From Zygnema cylindricum (Eukaryota; Streptophyta; Zygnematophyceae; Zygnematales; Zygnemataceae): a stretch of DNA of 64,000 nucleotides. Positions 19,682-31,006 of the stretch are shown here, one piece after another. The notes below the pieces were generated by a model, which worked only from the letters and a program-made list of their open reading frames with translations, had not been told where the DNA came from and searched no databases. Within the stretch, counting starts at the first letter, position 1. Every line of letters begins with the position of its first letter. The DNA lies in contig JBBHKE010003562.1 in assembly GCA_037447655.1 (NCBI GenBank), positions 207,458 to 271,457 on the forward strand, in the 5' to 3' direction. Position numbers and translations under genes: made by a program.

Positions 19682-21158
19682 TAATCTATTCTTATATTCC
19701 TCTTCCCACAGCTTAGAAATTGGGAATTGCTAGATTTCTTTGGCGATATCTGTAGAATTGCCAAACAGTTCCGTCGGAGATGATGTAATGTACACTGGGT
19801 AACAACCAGACAGTGGAACATTTGTCTTCCCCCGGTTCCATAAGTCCAAAGGAACCACCACTTTGGTTCCTTCCGGATTTTTGGAGTCCCGAACGGTACA
19901 TTATTCCTTCCACACTCTCAAACTCATATTGAGCCGGGTCCAAGTGGCCATTCCCAACAGAATTTCGAATTGGGTCCCTTCCACCACCAACAAAGGAAGC
20001 TCAATTTTCACCCATTGGCCTCCGTCATGAGAAAACTAGATTTCGATGGCCTTGATTAATCCATGAATGGGTTGATTGCCGCTATATACGGTGCGTAAGC
20101 AAATATTGCTTCGGCAGATTTTGGGACGTTGTTCCTCGCGCATTTTTTGCAAAGCGGAGGTGGTGATGAGGTTGAGGAGCGCCCCGGTGTCGACCACAAC
20201 GTCCTGGTATCCCCCATACCCGTTGAGCTTGAAGTTCCCAATTCGGTTCTGTATAAGGGCCACTGATAAGGCCTTGTAGTCCCTATCCACTATAGGTGTT
20301 TTCGGATCGGTGGACAAAAATACTGCGGTTGGCGGAGTGGTCATGTTGACCACTCCCTTTCCCGAGTGGATCTCCTTTCCCAATGCCTGAATGAGGATTT
20401 CATTGGGCACGTTGTGGGAGGATGCTAAAGTCTTCACGTGAGTGAGGGCATATAGCATGAGGTGCCGGACTAGAATGAGAGCCGGTTTGGAGGAAGGAAG
20501 TGTTGCTTTCGGTGAATATATGGATGAGTTTGGTTCTTGCAGATCTCGATCCTGTATTTCTTTCTCACTCTCGGAGCCGGAATTTGGGATAGGAGGTGTT
20601 TGGGGAGTGTCATTCTCCGGTCATTCAACCATATAATTCTCAAGCCAGTCAAGATTGTCCTTTTTCTCTCGTTCTAGTGACTCTTTCTCTTGTTGCTGTT
20701 TCTCATACTGGTAATTTTCGAAACCAGGAGGCAATTTAGGTTTGGGAGGAAAAGATGGTGGGTGATTGGGTTTGATTCCTAAGCCGATGTCGCTGTTCAG
20801 CAATACTACCCTGAGAGTAAATGACAAAGGCCCTGTAGCTTTCCGGTTGTGATCCCTCTCACTCATTTTTTGCCTGTCCTGTCTTTGCATCGAGGTGGAA
20901 TGGCGGAGTTGGTGGCGGTTGTCTCCCACCCCAACATTCCAAGTTCCGGACATGAATGTTTGGGCATGGTGGGCATTTGGGGGTTCCAAATCACAGCCCA
21001 ATAAGTCATCATCATTGGCAACCGCCGTGCCTTGAAGCTCAAGCTCCGCGAGCTTCTGTAACAACTCTTGTTACTGCTTTTGGAGTCATTGTGCTGTTGT
21101 GAGAGGAGCAGGCCGGGAAGAAGATGCTAAACGGAGGGCAGCCAACTCTGCAGCCATT
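19682..21158 (-). pseudogene. Gag-like region and retropepsin of the DNMT-bearing Gypsy
   Basis: From 21158 down the minus strand encodes a gag-like region (AAELAALRLASSSRP, a proline-lysine stretch at PPSFPPKPKLPPGFENY, then glutamine- and glutamate-rich sequence) with stops near 21065 and 20620. No zinc knuckle is visible. Next is a retropepsin with VVVDTGALLNLI (active site DTG, about 20190-20170) and, after a frame stop, FEILLGMATW near 19970. About 80 residues of linker then run into the methyltransferase. The N-terminus of gag is cut off by the LTR at 21159. Confidence 0.78.
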
Positions 21159-22170
21159 TGAAATTCTATGGGCTCCATTGCCCACAGAATTCGCAGATCC
21201 AAAAGAAGCTAATCTAGATAGTGCCGACTCCAAGTTGATATAAACCCAAATAAATGATCCCTTGACAATAAGAACCCCAATATACCTTCACCCCTGTGAA
21301 AAGAAGACCTTTTGTGTGCTCAGTTCCACCACAAAATGCAAAGCTTCAATATGTGTTTTGGACAATATTCCCCACTTTGACTTTCCCACTGAATAAGTGC
21401 CACCCTGGCACGCAAAGACTCTGACCGACTACACCCTTGTGTAGCTTGGACTCCCCTGAGTCCGCAGCAAAAAGAATCACTGAATTTGCTCACCCGAGCA
21501 TTCAGTTATGGCTGGTCAAAGATGACCTTTATAGTTACAAGCTCTCTTAGAGAGAGAGGTACCTAAATATTACTAAGTCTCGGTCTGCCTACTCACGACT
21601 ACCTACTATTAAACCCTAGTCCAATAGGAACACTATATAGTACAAGAAGGTACAATGGGCGATGTACTTATTGTACGTCCATTGTACGACAAGGTCTACA
21701 AGGTGACACCTGTCAAATCGGAAGCCATGGTTCCTCCTCCCATCTTCTCCGGTCTCAAATAAAGTGGCGCCACGTGGCACCGCGTGACGCTATCTCCGTA
21801 TGCCGCCAAAAGCTCACTTCGCGTGGCGGCTATAATGTCGGCCGTCTGATCAAAACATATTTTACACGGTTCAGATTCGCGTACATGCAGGAATTGCTCC
21901 TTTTGGTTAGTCTGCTGTTAATTAGCTGTTGCGTTAATGTTTATATATTTTTTCGTAAACCCTTAATGGTTAAGGCGTTAGGCTATAGAGATTTTAGAGG
22001 TCGCAGGTTCAAATCTAGACTTAGGCATCATTTTAGTAAAATACCCTTTACTTCAAAAACTGCCACTTTCTAAATATGGCGGCAGCCATGGCGCGCCTTT
22101 GATCCTCACTCTCTTTCTTTAAAACAAAACTAAAATAGGGAAGTGAACTATTAATTACCTCTTTTCAACA
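21159..22170 (-). repeat. LTR of the half-tRNA Copia family, opposite orientation
   Basis: Starts TGAAATTCTATGGGCTCC like the LTRs at 26708 and 29748, and shares with them the GATCC-to-GTGCC block, the SCCACGTG region and the tRNA-like block. The outer end, CTTTTCAACA at about 22170, is a tentative match to the family end TTTCAACA. No target duplication is visible. It points opposite to the solo LTR at 17448-18658, so the two form a long imperfect inverted repeat around the gag-protease-DNMT segment. Confidence 0.6.
21963..22030 (+). repeat. tRNA-like segment with A-box and B-box within the LTR
   Basis: TGGTTAAGGCG (21967-21977) resembles a Pol III A-box/D-arm, and GGTTCAAATCT (22006-22016) resembles a B-box/T-arm. 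The spacing is close to that in a tRNA. I see no proper acceptor or anticodon stem, so it is not called a tRNA gene. Equivalent blocks lie in all LTRs of the family, antisense to the retroelement. Confidence 0.5.
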
Positions 22171-23663
22171 AAATGCCAGTTTCAGTTTACAGTAGACATT
22201 TTTTTGCGTGTTTTTAAAAAGTCACGTACAATACGTAGAAACTGGAAAAAATGAAAAAAACGCGCGTATTGAACAACAAGGGAAAAAATGAAAAAAACTC
22301 GCGCATTGAACAACTAGGGTGGAAACCAAACTTTCGAAAGGAAATCAAGCAAAGATGGGTCTTATGAAGCAATAGTACGAGTGTTTCTTGCAGAGTCTGC
22401 AAAACGTTTTATCATGATTATTCCATATTGTGTGGACTGTGGACTGGTGAAGTGCGATATTCGCACGGAACATTTGCAGACTCTCGATTCATATGAAACA
22501 TCCAGGATCGCTAATAGCTTTTTGTTTTTAGCAACGTCTCGCCCAATTCTCTATGAAGTACAAAGTTGCGTATAATGGTTAACGATACGGCACTCTTGTA
22601 GTACGGTCCTGTATTGATCGCCCGTGCTGCTAGAGTTACGGTATTTGCCCATGTAGCTGGTACCTTGAAGGGATATTAGTGAAGATTTTCCGTACTACTT
22701 TAATTGGCGCTCCAACGTGCGGAAACAAAATTGGAACTTTCAGATGTGACGGTCGTAGACGTAGGTACTTGTGACGGATGAAGACGACTACCAAACTTCA
22801 CACAGTTGATGACCTCTACAAAATTAGCGAGAGATGTAGAGGTCTACTATAGTTTGTATGATATTGTAAATGCGTAGGATTTTGTGACATTGTGCCAGTC
22901 ATGCTTACAGCCATTGTAAATGCCTAGGATTTTGTGACATTGTCACGTCATGTTTACTTGTGACAGCGTGGACATCATTAATTCTAAAACTATCCGCCAT
23001 GGCTTCCATATTATGTTTCTCTTCTTTCCTCACTCGACTTGCAATCAAAATGCGCCCAAAGGTAGTCAAAAATCTTATTTTCTAGAGCTCTTTCATTTCA
23101 TACAGGTAAAGTCATGTTCCATTTCAAGGAGTGAGAGATAAAAGCGGGAGTGTGAAAGGGAGAAGAAGAGGCGACGATGGTGTAAACTTCTACAAAGGAA
23201 CCATGAATGGAATGGAGGTCCCAAACCCCTAAGATATTTTTTCCGTACATGCACGAGACGATAAGCAAAAAGATATTGAGTACTCTTCCTCGTGCTAGAA
23301 ATTTCCACTCATATGGCGCGTGCGTGGAAGTTTTTCATTCACTTTTTGATTGTGCTTTAATTAAAATCAACTAGCCAGAAGATTTTTCATAAAGTTTTTT
23401 TATGAGATGTATTTGCGTGCTCAAAGGTCGAAAAAAGGAAAACGCCAAAACGGGGACATAAGAAAACAAGCACCATGTTTATTCAAGGTATCAAAATGAC
23501 TTCATTATATCGTCGTAATTGCAATTTTTCCGTACGACAAAAGATTTTCTTGTTGGGGGCAAAACTTTGGAGGAAAACGACAAAAAAAACCCACACTTTA
23601 GCACATGGGCAAATACCTTTGTAACTATGAACCACAAACATATACCTTTGTCATTTTGGGTAT
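22171..23663. other. Unassigned non-coding stretch
   Basis: No gene or known element is recognised. Two short tandem duplications are present: a roughly 43-bp unit with GGAAAAAATGAAAAAAAC at 22240-22320, and a roughly 50-bp unit with ATTGTAAATGC at 22864-22960. Confidence 0.4.
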
Positions 23664-25288
23664 TAATGGTGTGTATCGAGAAAAAGCTTATCGCGATAAT
23701 ATTGATATCGTTACTTATCAGTTATCGAATGGTGATGGGTCCTGATATATCGCTATGGAACCAACAAACTCTTTATTGCCGAGAATTGCAAAAAAAATAT
23801 ACTATGTTATATAATAATACTTTATAATTTATTGTATTATATTTTATATGTTATATTGTATGGCATGCCACATATGACATCGTTCCTTACTTATCTATAA
23901 AACAATTCAAATGTACGATTTAACCGTATTATTATAATCGATAATTATCAACCCATATTTACAGTATATAGTCGGTTTTTATTGTGAAAATTGAAACTCT
24001 GAGACCTCCATTGGCCCTCAAAGTATGCAGATCCAAAAGAAGCTAATCTAGATAGTGCCGACTCTAAGTTGATATAAACCCAAGTGACTAACCCCTTAAC
24101 AATCAGAATCCCAATATAGATTCACCACTGTGAAATAACACTTTTTGTGTGCTCAGTTCCACCACAAAATGCAAAGTTAGAATATGAGATTTGGACACAT
24201 TCACCCACTTTGAATTTCCCTTAGAAATGCAGCCACCCTGGCAGACAAAAACTCTGACCGACTACACCCATGTGTTGCCTAGACTCCCCTGAGTCCGCAG
24301 CAAAAAGAATCACTGAAAATGGTCAAGTAAATTGATAGTTATGGCTGGCCAAAGTTTGCCATTTATACAAGGTGCTCTTTGGGAGAGGCAGCTACCTACC
24401 CAAAATTTTCTAAGTCCTATTCCCTCTCTAAAACTCTATCTACTGAAGTACGGCACCAATCAAATTAGTGTGTCGTACAGAAAAGTACAGGTGCCGGTGT
24501 ACTTTCTGTACGGCCATTGTACGACATGGCCAAAATGTCGACACGTGTCAAATCAGGATTAGTTCCTGTAATCTCCGGAATTCCCGTAGTCCAATCATTG
24601 TCGCGCCACGTGTCACATGACGTGGCAATGACTGAAAAACGCCAAAAGTACATAATCCGTGATCGCGGCGCCTATCGTGGCCTTCCGATCAAACCGGATA
24701 CAATTGTAGCCGTTGAAAATATACGTGCGATATTTGTTTCGTGTTCGAAACAAATGCGCGGTATCAGTTTTATAAAATACATTAAATCGTACTCCGTACT
24801 ATACAAAATTGTATCTATGCATTACGTATCTATTTCCGTTAGACGAACTAGTCTACGTGTACAAATATAAATATCTGTCAAACCTATTGTACTCTAGCAC
24901 TATGTTTAGACTTGTTGGTTAAAGCGAACAACTAGTTTGACAGACGGCAGGTACCAGGATCAAATCCTGGGTCCGTCACACCTTTTAGATAACTCTATTA
25001 AGAATTGTTTTCCTGTCCACTTTGGACAGCCTAGGCAGCCATGGATCTAACTCCTTTTCAAGTCTTCAGTGACTGCAACAAGTGTGGGGACTTGAGTGAA
25101 GAGTTAGAGGTAGGTTGTCAGTGTCCCCTTTTTGCCTTTTTATTTTACAATCTCTAGACCTAGAAAATAATTAAGTTTCAACAAAAACAAGTACAGATAT
25201 ATCGAATCGAGCGAATGTAAAGATTAACGGGAAGCTAACACAAAGGGTATATCAATTATCAAGAAATGGTTACCGATGCACAACACTA
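23664..25288. mobile_element. Short hAT-derived element interrupted by a solo LTR
   Basis: The left end TAATGGTGTGTATCG and the right end CCGATGCACAACACTA are versions of the terminal inverted repeat of the hAT at 32251-42638. The subterminal sequence (AAGCTTATCGCGATAA) matches that hAT as well. Without the solo LTR it would be only about 430 bp, the size of a MITE. No 8-bp target duplication is preserved. Confidence 0.6.
23992..25183 (-). repeat. Solo LTR in the short hAT derivative
   Basis: An 1192-bp LTR, TGAAACTCT to TTTCAACA, most like the copy at 17448-18658 (both use the GGCCCTC variant at the inner end). Flanks AAAAT and AAAAC agree in four of five bases, a near-intact target duplication. 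It contains the tRNA-like block with a 17-base T-arm-like hairpin at 24954-24970. Confidence 0.8.
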
Positions 25289-25969
25289 ATAAAAATATCC
25301 TCATCGATTTAGAGGGACGGATATTGTTTTGTATCGAGTACCCTTTTACTTATGACCGATATGTACCAGTTTTGACTCGCCAATACTCAATTTGTCGTTA
25401 TTATTCATAGGAGAAGAAGTTTTCACGGTGGATTATTGATATGTAACCCCGTAGTTATTTTGAATAGTATTTTCATCCAAACAAATTGTAAAATAGTATA
25501 AAATGGATTCTCAAAATTTTCCAAAAGTCCCCTCCCAAATCGATGTTTAACGATATTTCAGTTTGCTCGGGGTAGTATATCACGCTCTCGCAATTAAATA
25601 AGCGATTGTATCAACGTGAAAAGAAATTACATGATGCAAAACTTTACAAATAAGTGCAAACACTCTATCCCAAGGTTGCACAAAATCAACTGAATGTGCG
25701 GTTTTCTCTACAACGAAAACTTTGTGTGTGGTAAATGTGTGAATTTTAAAATGTTGTGTATAGAGTCGAAATGTAAGTTTTCATTGTTGTGAAATTGACA
25801 AGGTTCATGGTTTTACTCATTTTTCTAGCTCCAATAGAACCGCTAATACTTGAAGTCCACAGTTAATTTTTACTTTGCTTCCCATAATTTCCTATTATAT
25901 TTTAAGAGTTTCTAGTAAAGCTTTATAAATATAGGTGAGAAGTATAAATATATGCTACTGAATGTAAAA

Positions 25970-26702
25970 TGTATGAAACAATGGTGGCGGTTTGTGTCAC
26001 AAACACAACGATTACTATGAGAAAAGCCATAAATTGAATCTATACTGATAGACATGGTATAGGAATCACTCACTAGAGTTGATTACTGGATAGTTTTTAC
26101 GGGTTCAAGTATCACCTCACTTAGAAAGAGTGCAAAAAACATTGTAGGGTCATTTAAGAGCTTCAAAGAGGAAATAATGTTATTAAATATACAACAAAAG
26201 TGAGGATAAAGTGGAAAGCCTTAGTATTAGATGTACCAACGAGGTGGTGGTTAACATGTGTTAGGTTAATTCAATTTTTTGTTTGAGAACTCTTTTACGT
26301 GCATCGATGATAACACCAATGTCAAATGATGCAAAGTGTTATAAGAATGTTAGGATGGTCATTGAAAGAGGCGTCATTTTTATAAAACCGTTTATGTTTT
26401 CGCGTTGTGTGTTAAAAAAAGACAGTAAGTCACCTTGAATTTGGTCCAGATAATTAAGAATTTACATCTTAAATGGTTCAAAAATATGGTCGATTACACA
26501 TTCGTTAGGAAATTTTAGGATTTGGCAACTCATGAAATTGCAAATAAAATGGTATTTTATTTTGAGACTCGATTTGACACTTCATGGTTTGCAATTTTAC
26601 CCATAAAGATATATACAAGATATGCATTAAACCCAAATACAAAAAATCTTAATGTTTTATCACAGTTGAAGCAACATAGAGTATGACAAAAACTTGTTTA
26701 AT
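25970..26702 (+). pseudogene. hAT transposase relic, middle part (hAT-2)
   Basis: Heavily decayed, but alignable by eye with the transposase of the hAT at 32778-34839. One frame reads KWKALVLDVPTRWW, against KWKSLVPDVATRWW in the other copy, and the surrounding VGSFKSF and ERGVIFIKPFM segments also match. Stops and frameshifts are frequent. It is cut at 26702 by the Copia insertion and resumes at 31007. Confidence 0.65.
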
Positions 26703-26707
26703 GTTAC

Positions 26708-27984
26708 TGAAATCCTATGGGCTCTATTCCCTTATAAAAATCGCAGATCCAAAGAAGCTTATCTAGATAGTGCTGACTCTAAGTTAATACAAACCCAAAT
26801 GACTGACACCCTGACCGTCAAAACCCCAATACAACTTCACCCTTGTGAAAGAAGACTTTCTGTGTGGTCAGTTCCACCACAGAATGCAAAACGTGAACAT
26901 GTGTTTTAGACAATATTCCCCACTTTGACTTTCTCTTAGAAATATCGCCACCCTGGCAGACAAAAACTCTGGCTGACAACACCCTTGTGTAGTTTGGATT
27001 CCCCTGAGTCGGCAGCAAAAAGAATCACTGAAATTGCTCACCCGACCATTAAGTTATGACTGACCAAAGTCGGCCAATAAATACAGATGCACTCTGGGAG
27101 AGAGGCGACTACCTAATTTTTCTAAGTCCTAAATTACCTCTTTGAGCCTACTACTAGTGTACCCTAACCAATCAAAATATTGTAAGGTATAAGAAGGTAC
27201 AGGTACCGCTGTACTTATTGTACGATTATAGTTCAACATGACCGCTCCGCTGACGCGTGGTAGTTCTTGAGCCGTAGTTGCTCCCCGCGTAATACCCGCT
27301 ATCCAATAATGGCGTGCCACGTGTCATCCACCAACATTGCCTTATAAACCGCCAAATGACCACGGCGGTGCGTCGGCTCCACCATGAGCCGTCAGATCTT
27401 AAACCGCATTTAATCGCGTATATTAAATTCAACGTCGTTTCGTTTCGTAATCCACGAAACGGAGTATGTTGATTAGTACCAGCTTTATATATGTTTCAAA
27501 CTTGATATATGTATTTCTTCATTGAGACCTACGCGATAAGCTTTACCGTTACGTCGTACGGTCTATATCCTGAAGGAACTAGAATCAAATCCTATTGGAG
27601 TCGAACGTATCTATTGTTTAAATACTTCGTTCTCTTTCTCTCTCCTTGCATGGTATTTGTTTATATTAAAGTTAAACCTTATATTATATCATAGTATCTA
27701 CATGTATAGGATAGTACTACCGTCTACACCAGCAGACTACAGATCTTGGTTCAATTCCGCAGCTGTCCATTTATATTTTGGCAGAGTATCCTTTAACCCT
27801 CGCGCTTGTCTCCTTGACTATCTGTGGGTAGACATGTAGTTTCTTCTATCTCTCAGTGACTACGATAAGTATATAGAGAAAGAAGTATTTCGAAGCACCA
27901 GGTAGAAACTTTAAAACCTTTTAATACTATCTTTTATTAAACACATAGAAAAATACAGACCTAGAAAATACTTAAATTTCAACA
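26708..27984 (-). repeat. 3' LTR of the deleted Copia
   Basis: In element orientation it runs TGTTGAAATT to GGATTTCA. It contains a G-box (GCCACGTGTC at about 27317) and the tRNA-like block near 27530-27600. Confidence 0.88.
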
Positions 27985-27996
27985 CTCCCCTTAGTT
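27985..27996 (-). promoter_or_regulatory. Polypurine tract of the deleted Copia
   Basis: On the minus strand AACTAAGGGGAG directly precedes the TGTTGAAATT start of the 3' LTR, as expected of the plus-strand primer. Confidence 0.75.
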
Positions 27997-27997
27997 T

Positions 27998-28501
27998 CTA
28001 GTCACCCTTGTATTTAAAATAGTTTATTGGATGCGCATAAACAAATATAACATCTTGTTGATCACATATCTTATTTTGCATGCCAAAAATCCGAGCCTTT
28101 TGGAGAAAGGATTTTGTCCACCTCAACCCTTTTTCATCCGAGCAAAATTCAAATTTCCTCTTGCAATTCCAACCGCAAGCCTCATCCCCAATTTGAAACA
28201 CATACCCAGATGATAACCATTTTACAGGCACATTTTCATAAGTGACATCACACCAAGTAGTGATGTTAAATCCACCCTCCCCCAAATATATCCAAAAACC
28301 ACTAGTCCCTCCTAAAGTTCTCATAAATTTTACATCTTCCTTCCTCATATTTTTATCCTTGATAATTACCCTATGGAACTTCCTCACTTCTCCCCGACGA
28401 CACTTTATGATTCGATATTTTCTCCCAGAACCTTTATTAATTTCCTTATCGTTTGGAGCCCACTCTGATTCTTTCCATGAATCCTTTGTTCTTTCGACCA
28501 A
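27998..28501 (-). pseudogene. Copia RNase H remnant
   Basis: A 167-codon minus-strand frame with a damaged but recognisable Copia RNase H region: LGGTSGFWIYLGEGGFN, WCDVTYENVP, then SSGYVFQIGDEACGWNCKR, and NKICDQQ near the end. These correspond to the usual RYLKGT, CDADYAGD, STSGYVF, WNSKRQ and CDNQ blocks. Many conserved residues are replaced and the polymerase region is missing, so it is non-functional. Confidence 0.72.
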
Positions 28502-28699
28502 ACCTTAAATATCTGAAAATATCCTTTATTTTAATTTCACCTATTTAATGATCCTACATTTGACTCTTTTCTAAGTCATGCACTCTACACCTTGACATCC
28601 TCGGCCTCCTTCTCGAATCGTTATTAATTTCCTTTGTCGAAATTATGGAAACACTCTTCCCCCTTTACGGATCGGAAAGCTTTTCTTCATCTTGTTTCT

Positions 28700-29700
28700 C
28701 CTCTTCTCCCTCTTCCTCTGCATTCACATTCGAACTTCTTATTTCTTCCAAACAAAGACATTCCGCTATATAGTGACACGGTTCCCTACAAAAGAAGCAA
28801 ACCCTTCCTTTCAAGCTTCTCTTTCTTTTCCTCTTCCTCTCTTTCCACCAAAGTTCCGATAAGGCTTATCTCTACGTTTTTTCCTCTAATCACGCTTCTG
28901 CTAGTCACCGTGATTCCTCTTATCACGCTTCCGCAAATCACCACCAGCTGTTAGTGCATTCACCTGTCACTTCCCCTCCGAAGCTCCAAAGTTCTTTTCC
29001 TCACAAAAATTATCCCCATGGTAATGCTCCAAGTCCATGAGGAGCCATCCATTCTCTGCATACAGTAAATGATGTCTTCGTACTCATCTTGGAGCTTCAT
29101 GATTAGTGTATTATTATTTCTCTCCTTAGATTCTACATATCTTGCACTACTAAGCTCAACATATAACGCAACAATATCATTGCAAAAATCTATCACGCTA
29201 CCGCCTTTATAAACATAGTCCTCTACTTCCTGTTTTACTAACTGCTGCCTTTGTATAGTCTCACTCTTATAAATCTGACTTAGTGTTTCCCAAATTTATC
29301 AAGACTTGGTTAGATTTAAGAGAATGATAGCTATGGACTTAGACACGTATCTAAATATGAGATGTTTTGCTATAGGGTTTTTGTAGTTCAGATTTTTCTG
29401 TCATTTTTTTCAGCTTTTGGTTTAGTTATAACCCCTACAAGTGGAACTTTAGGCAAGAGCCTAGCTCCCCTCACCAAAGATATTCCATAACCCTTCTCAC
29501 ATTTTTCCATCTCCATGGCAATGATTTTCTGTTCACCTTGTGTTGCATCCAAACTCCGGTTGCCTTTCTGGGAAGCCCCAGATGAATCTTCATAGTGAGT
29601 CCCACCAACGCCGGTGGCGGACACTTCACTTGTGCTGAAAGAATTCCCTTTAAGTGCTTTTCGAAAAGCAATCCCTCCATAGTTAATTCCCATTAAGTGA
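28700..29700 (-). pseudogene. Copia gag remnant with zinc knuckle
   Basis: The minus strand starts MGINYGGIAF at 29693. It carries NDIVALYVEL and LIMKLQDEYEDII (28960-29196) and a CCHC zinc knuckle CFFCREPCHYIAEC at about 28763-28804. Gag builds the particle and the knuckle packages RNA. Stops and frameshifts interrupt it. The NDI through LRRGS segment is clearly related to the gag at 59860-60350. Confidence 0.7.
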
Positions 29701-29734
29701 AGTTTGTTCTATCAAAAACAGACACCCTATATGG

Positions 29735-29747
29735 TGGGCCCATAACC
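29735..29747 (-). promoter_or_regulatory. Primer-binding site matching the anticodon arm of initiator tRNA-Met
   Basis: On the minus strand GGTTATGGGCCCA follows the 5' LTR. It is the complement of the anticodon stem-loop of eukaryotic initiator tRNA-Met (TGGGCCCATAACC). This is the half-tRNA priming arrangement known for Drosophila copia, as opposed to the 3'-end priming of the Copia at 10214. Confidence 0.8.
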
Positions 29748-31001
29748 TGAAATTCTATGGGCTCCATTCCCCCACAAAAACTGCAGATCGAAAGAACCTT
29801 ATCTAGATAGTATTGAATCCAAGTTGATACAAACCCAAATGACTGACACCTGAATGGTCAAAACCTCTATACAACTTTACCCTTGTAAAAGAATACTTTC
29901 TGTGTGGGTAGTTCCACCACATAATGCAAAACGTGAACATGTGTTTTGGACAATATTCCCCACTTTGATGTTCCCTTAGAAATACCCCCACCCTGGCAGG
30001 CAAAAACTTTGACCGAAAGCACTCTTGTGTAGCGTGGACTCTCTAAAGTCCGCAGAAAAAAGAATCATCGAAATTGCTCACCCGATCATTAAGTTATGAC
30101 TGACCAAAGTTGGCCAATCAATACAGATGCACTCTAAGAGAGAGGCGACTACCTAATTTGTCTAAGTCCTAAACTACCTCTCTGAGTCTACTACTAGGGT
30201 ACCTTAGCAAATCAAAAGACTGTAAGGTATAAGAAGGTACAGGTACCGATGTAGTTTTTGTACAACCATAGTATGGCGTGACCGCTCAGCTTACGCGTGT
30301 TAGTTATTGAGCAATAGTTTCTCCCGCCGTAATACCCGCTGTCCAATAATGGCGTGCCATGTGTCATCCATCAACCTTTGCTCACAAACTGCCAAATGTC
30401 CACGTCGGTGCGTCGGCTCCACCGTGTGCCGTCGGATCTGAAACTGCATTTAATCGCTCCCGTTAAATTCAACGTCGTTTCGTTTCGTAACCCACGAAAC
30501 GGATTATGTAGATTAGTACCAGCTTTACATATGTTTAAAACTTGATATATGTATTGTTTCATTGAGACCTTCGCGATAAGCTTTACCGCTACGCCGTACG
30601 GCCTATATGCTGAAGGGATTAGGATCAAATCCTATTGAAGTTAAACATGTTTATTGTTAATTACTTTTTTTTGTTTCTTTCTCCTTGCATGGTATTTGTT
30701 TATACAAAAGTTTAACCTATCCCCTTATGACATATATGATAGTACTACCTTCTACACCAGCGGACCATAGATCTTGGTTCAATTCTGTAGTAGTCTATTT
30801 TTATTTTGGCAGACTATCTTGCTTGTCTCCCTGACTATCTACAGGTAGTCATGTAGTTTAATCTATCTCTCAGTGGGTACGACAAGTATATAGAGAAAGA
30901 AATATTTCGAATGTCCAGGTAGAAACTTTAAAACCTTTTAATATTATCACTTATTAAACACATAGAAAAATACAGACCTAGAAAATACTTTAATTTCAAC
31001 A
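29748..31001 (-). repeat. 5' LTR of the deleted Copia
   Basis: In element orientation it runs TGTTGAAATTAAAG to CATAGAATTTCA and is directly followed by the primer site. It is clearly alike to but visibly diverged from the 3' LTR, so the insertion is not recent. Confidence 0.88.
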
Positions 31002-31006
31002 GTTAC

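Larger units (their letters stand above)
8795..21158 (-). mobile_element. Ty3/Gypsy element carrying a DNA cytosine methyltransferase
   Basis: Reading the minus strand from 21158 down: gag-like region, retropepsin, C5-cytosine methyltransferase, reverse transcriptase, RNase H, integrase. The gene pieces share orientation, and each interrupting element can be removed to make the neighbouring frames meet. The full Copia (10214-15693) sits in RNase H and a solo LTR (17448-18658) sits in the DNMT. Both ends are lost, to the chromovirus LTR at 8794 and to another LTR at 21159, so its own LTRs are not visible. Multiple frameshifts and stops make it a fossil. It spans about 5.7 kb after subtracting the insertions. 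Confidence 0.85.
26708..31001 (-). mobile_element. Internally deleted Copia-type element with half-tRNA primer site
   Basis: A 4294-bp element with LTRs of 1277 and 1254 bp and the target duplication GTTAC at 26703-26707 and 31002-31006. The 1763-bp internal region, read on the minus strand, goes from a primer site through gag with a zinc knuckle directly to RNase H and a purine tract. Protease, integrase and most of the reverse transcriptase are absent. It would depend on proteins of an intact relative. It lies in hAT-2 transposase sequence. Confidence 0.9.

Noticed and set aside
21963-22030. Functional tRNA gene
   Set aside because: A- and B-box-like words are present, but no complete acceptor, D and anticodon stems can be drawn, and the block lies within an LTR.
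17448-22170. A DNA transposon with 1-kb terminal inverted repeats carrying the DNMT
   Set aside because: The left arm is a complete LTR (TG...CA type) of a family found with direct LTRs and a primer site at 26708-31001, and coding sequence continues beyond it at 17447. The inverted arrangement is better explained by separate LTR insertions.
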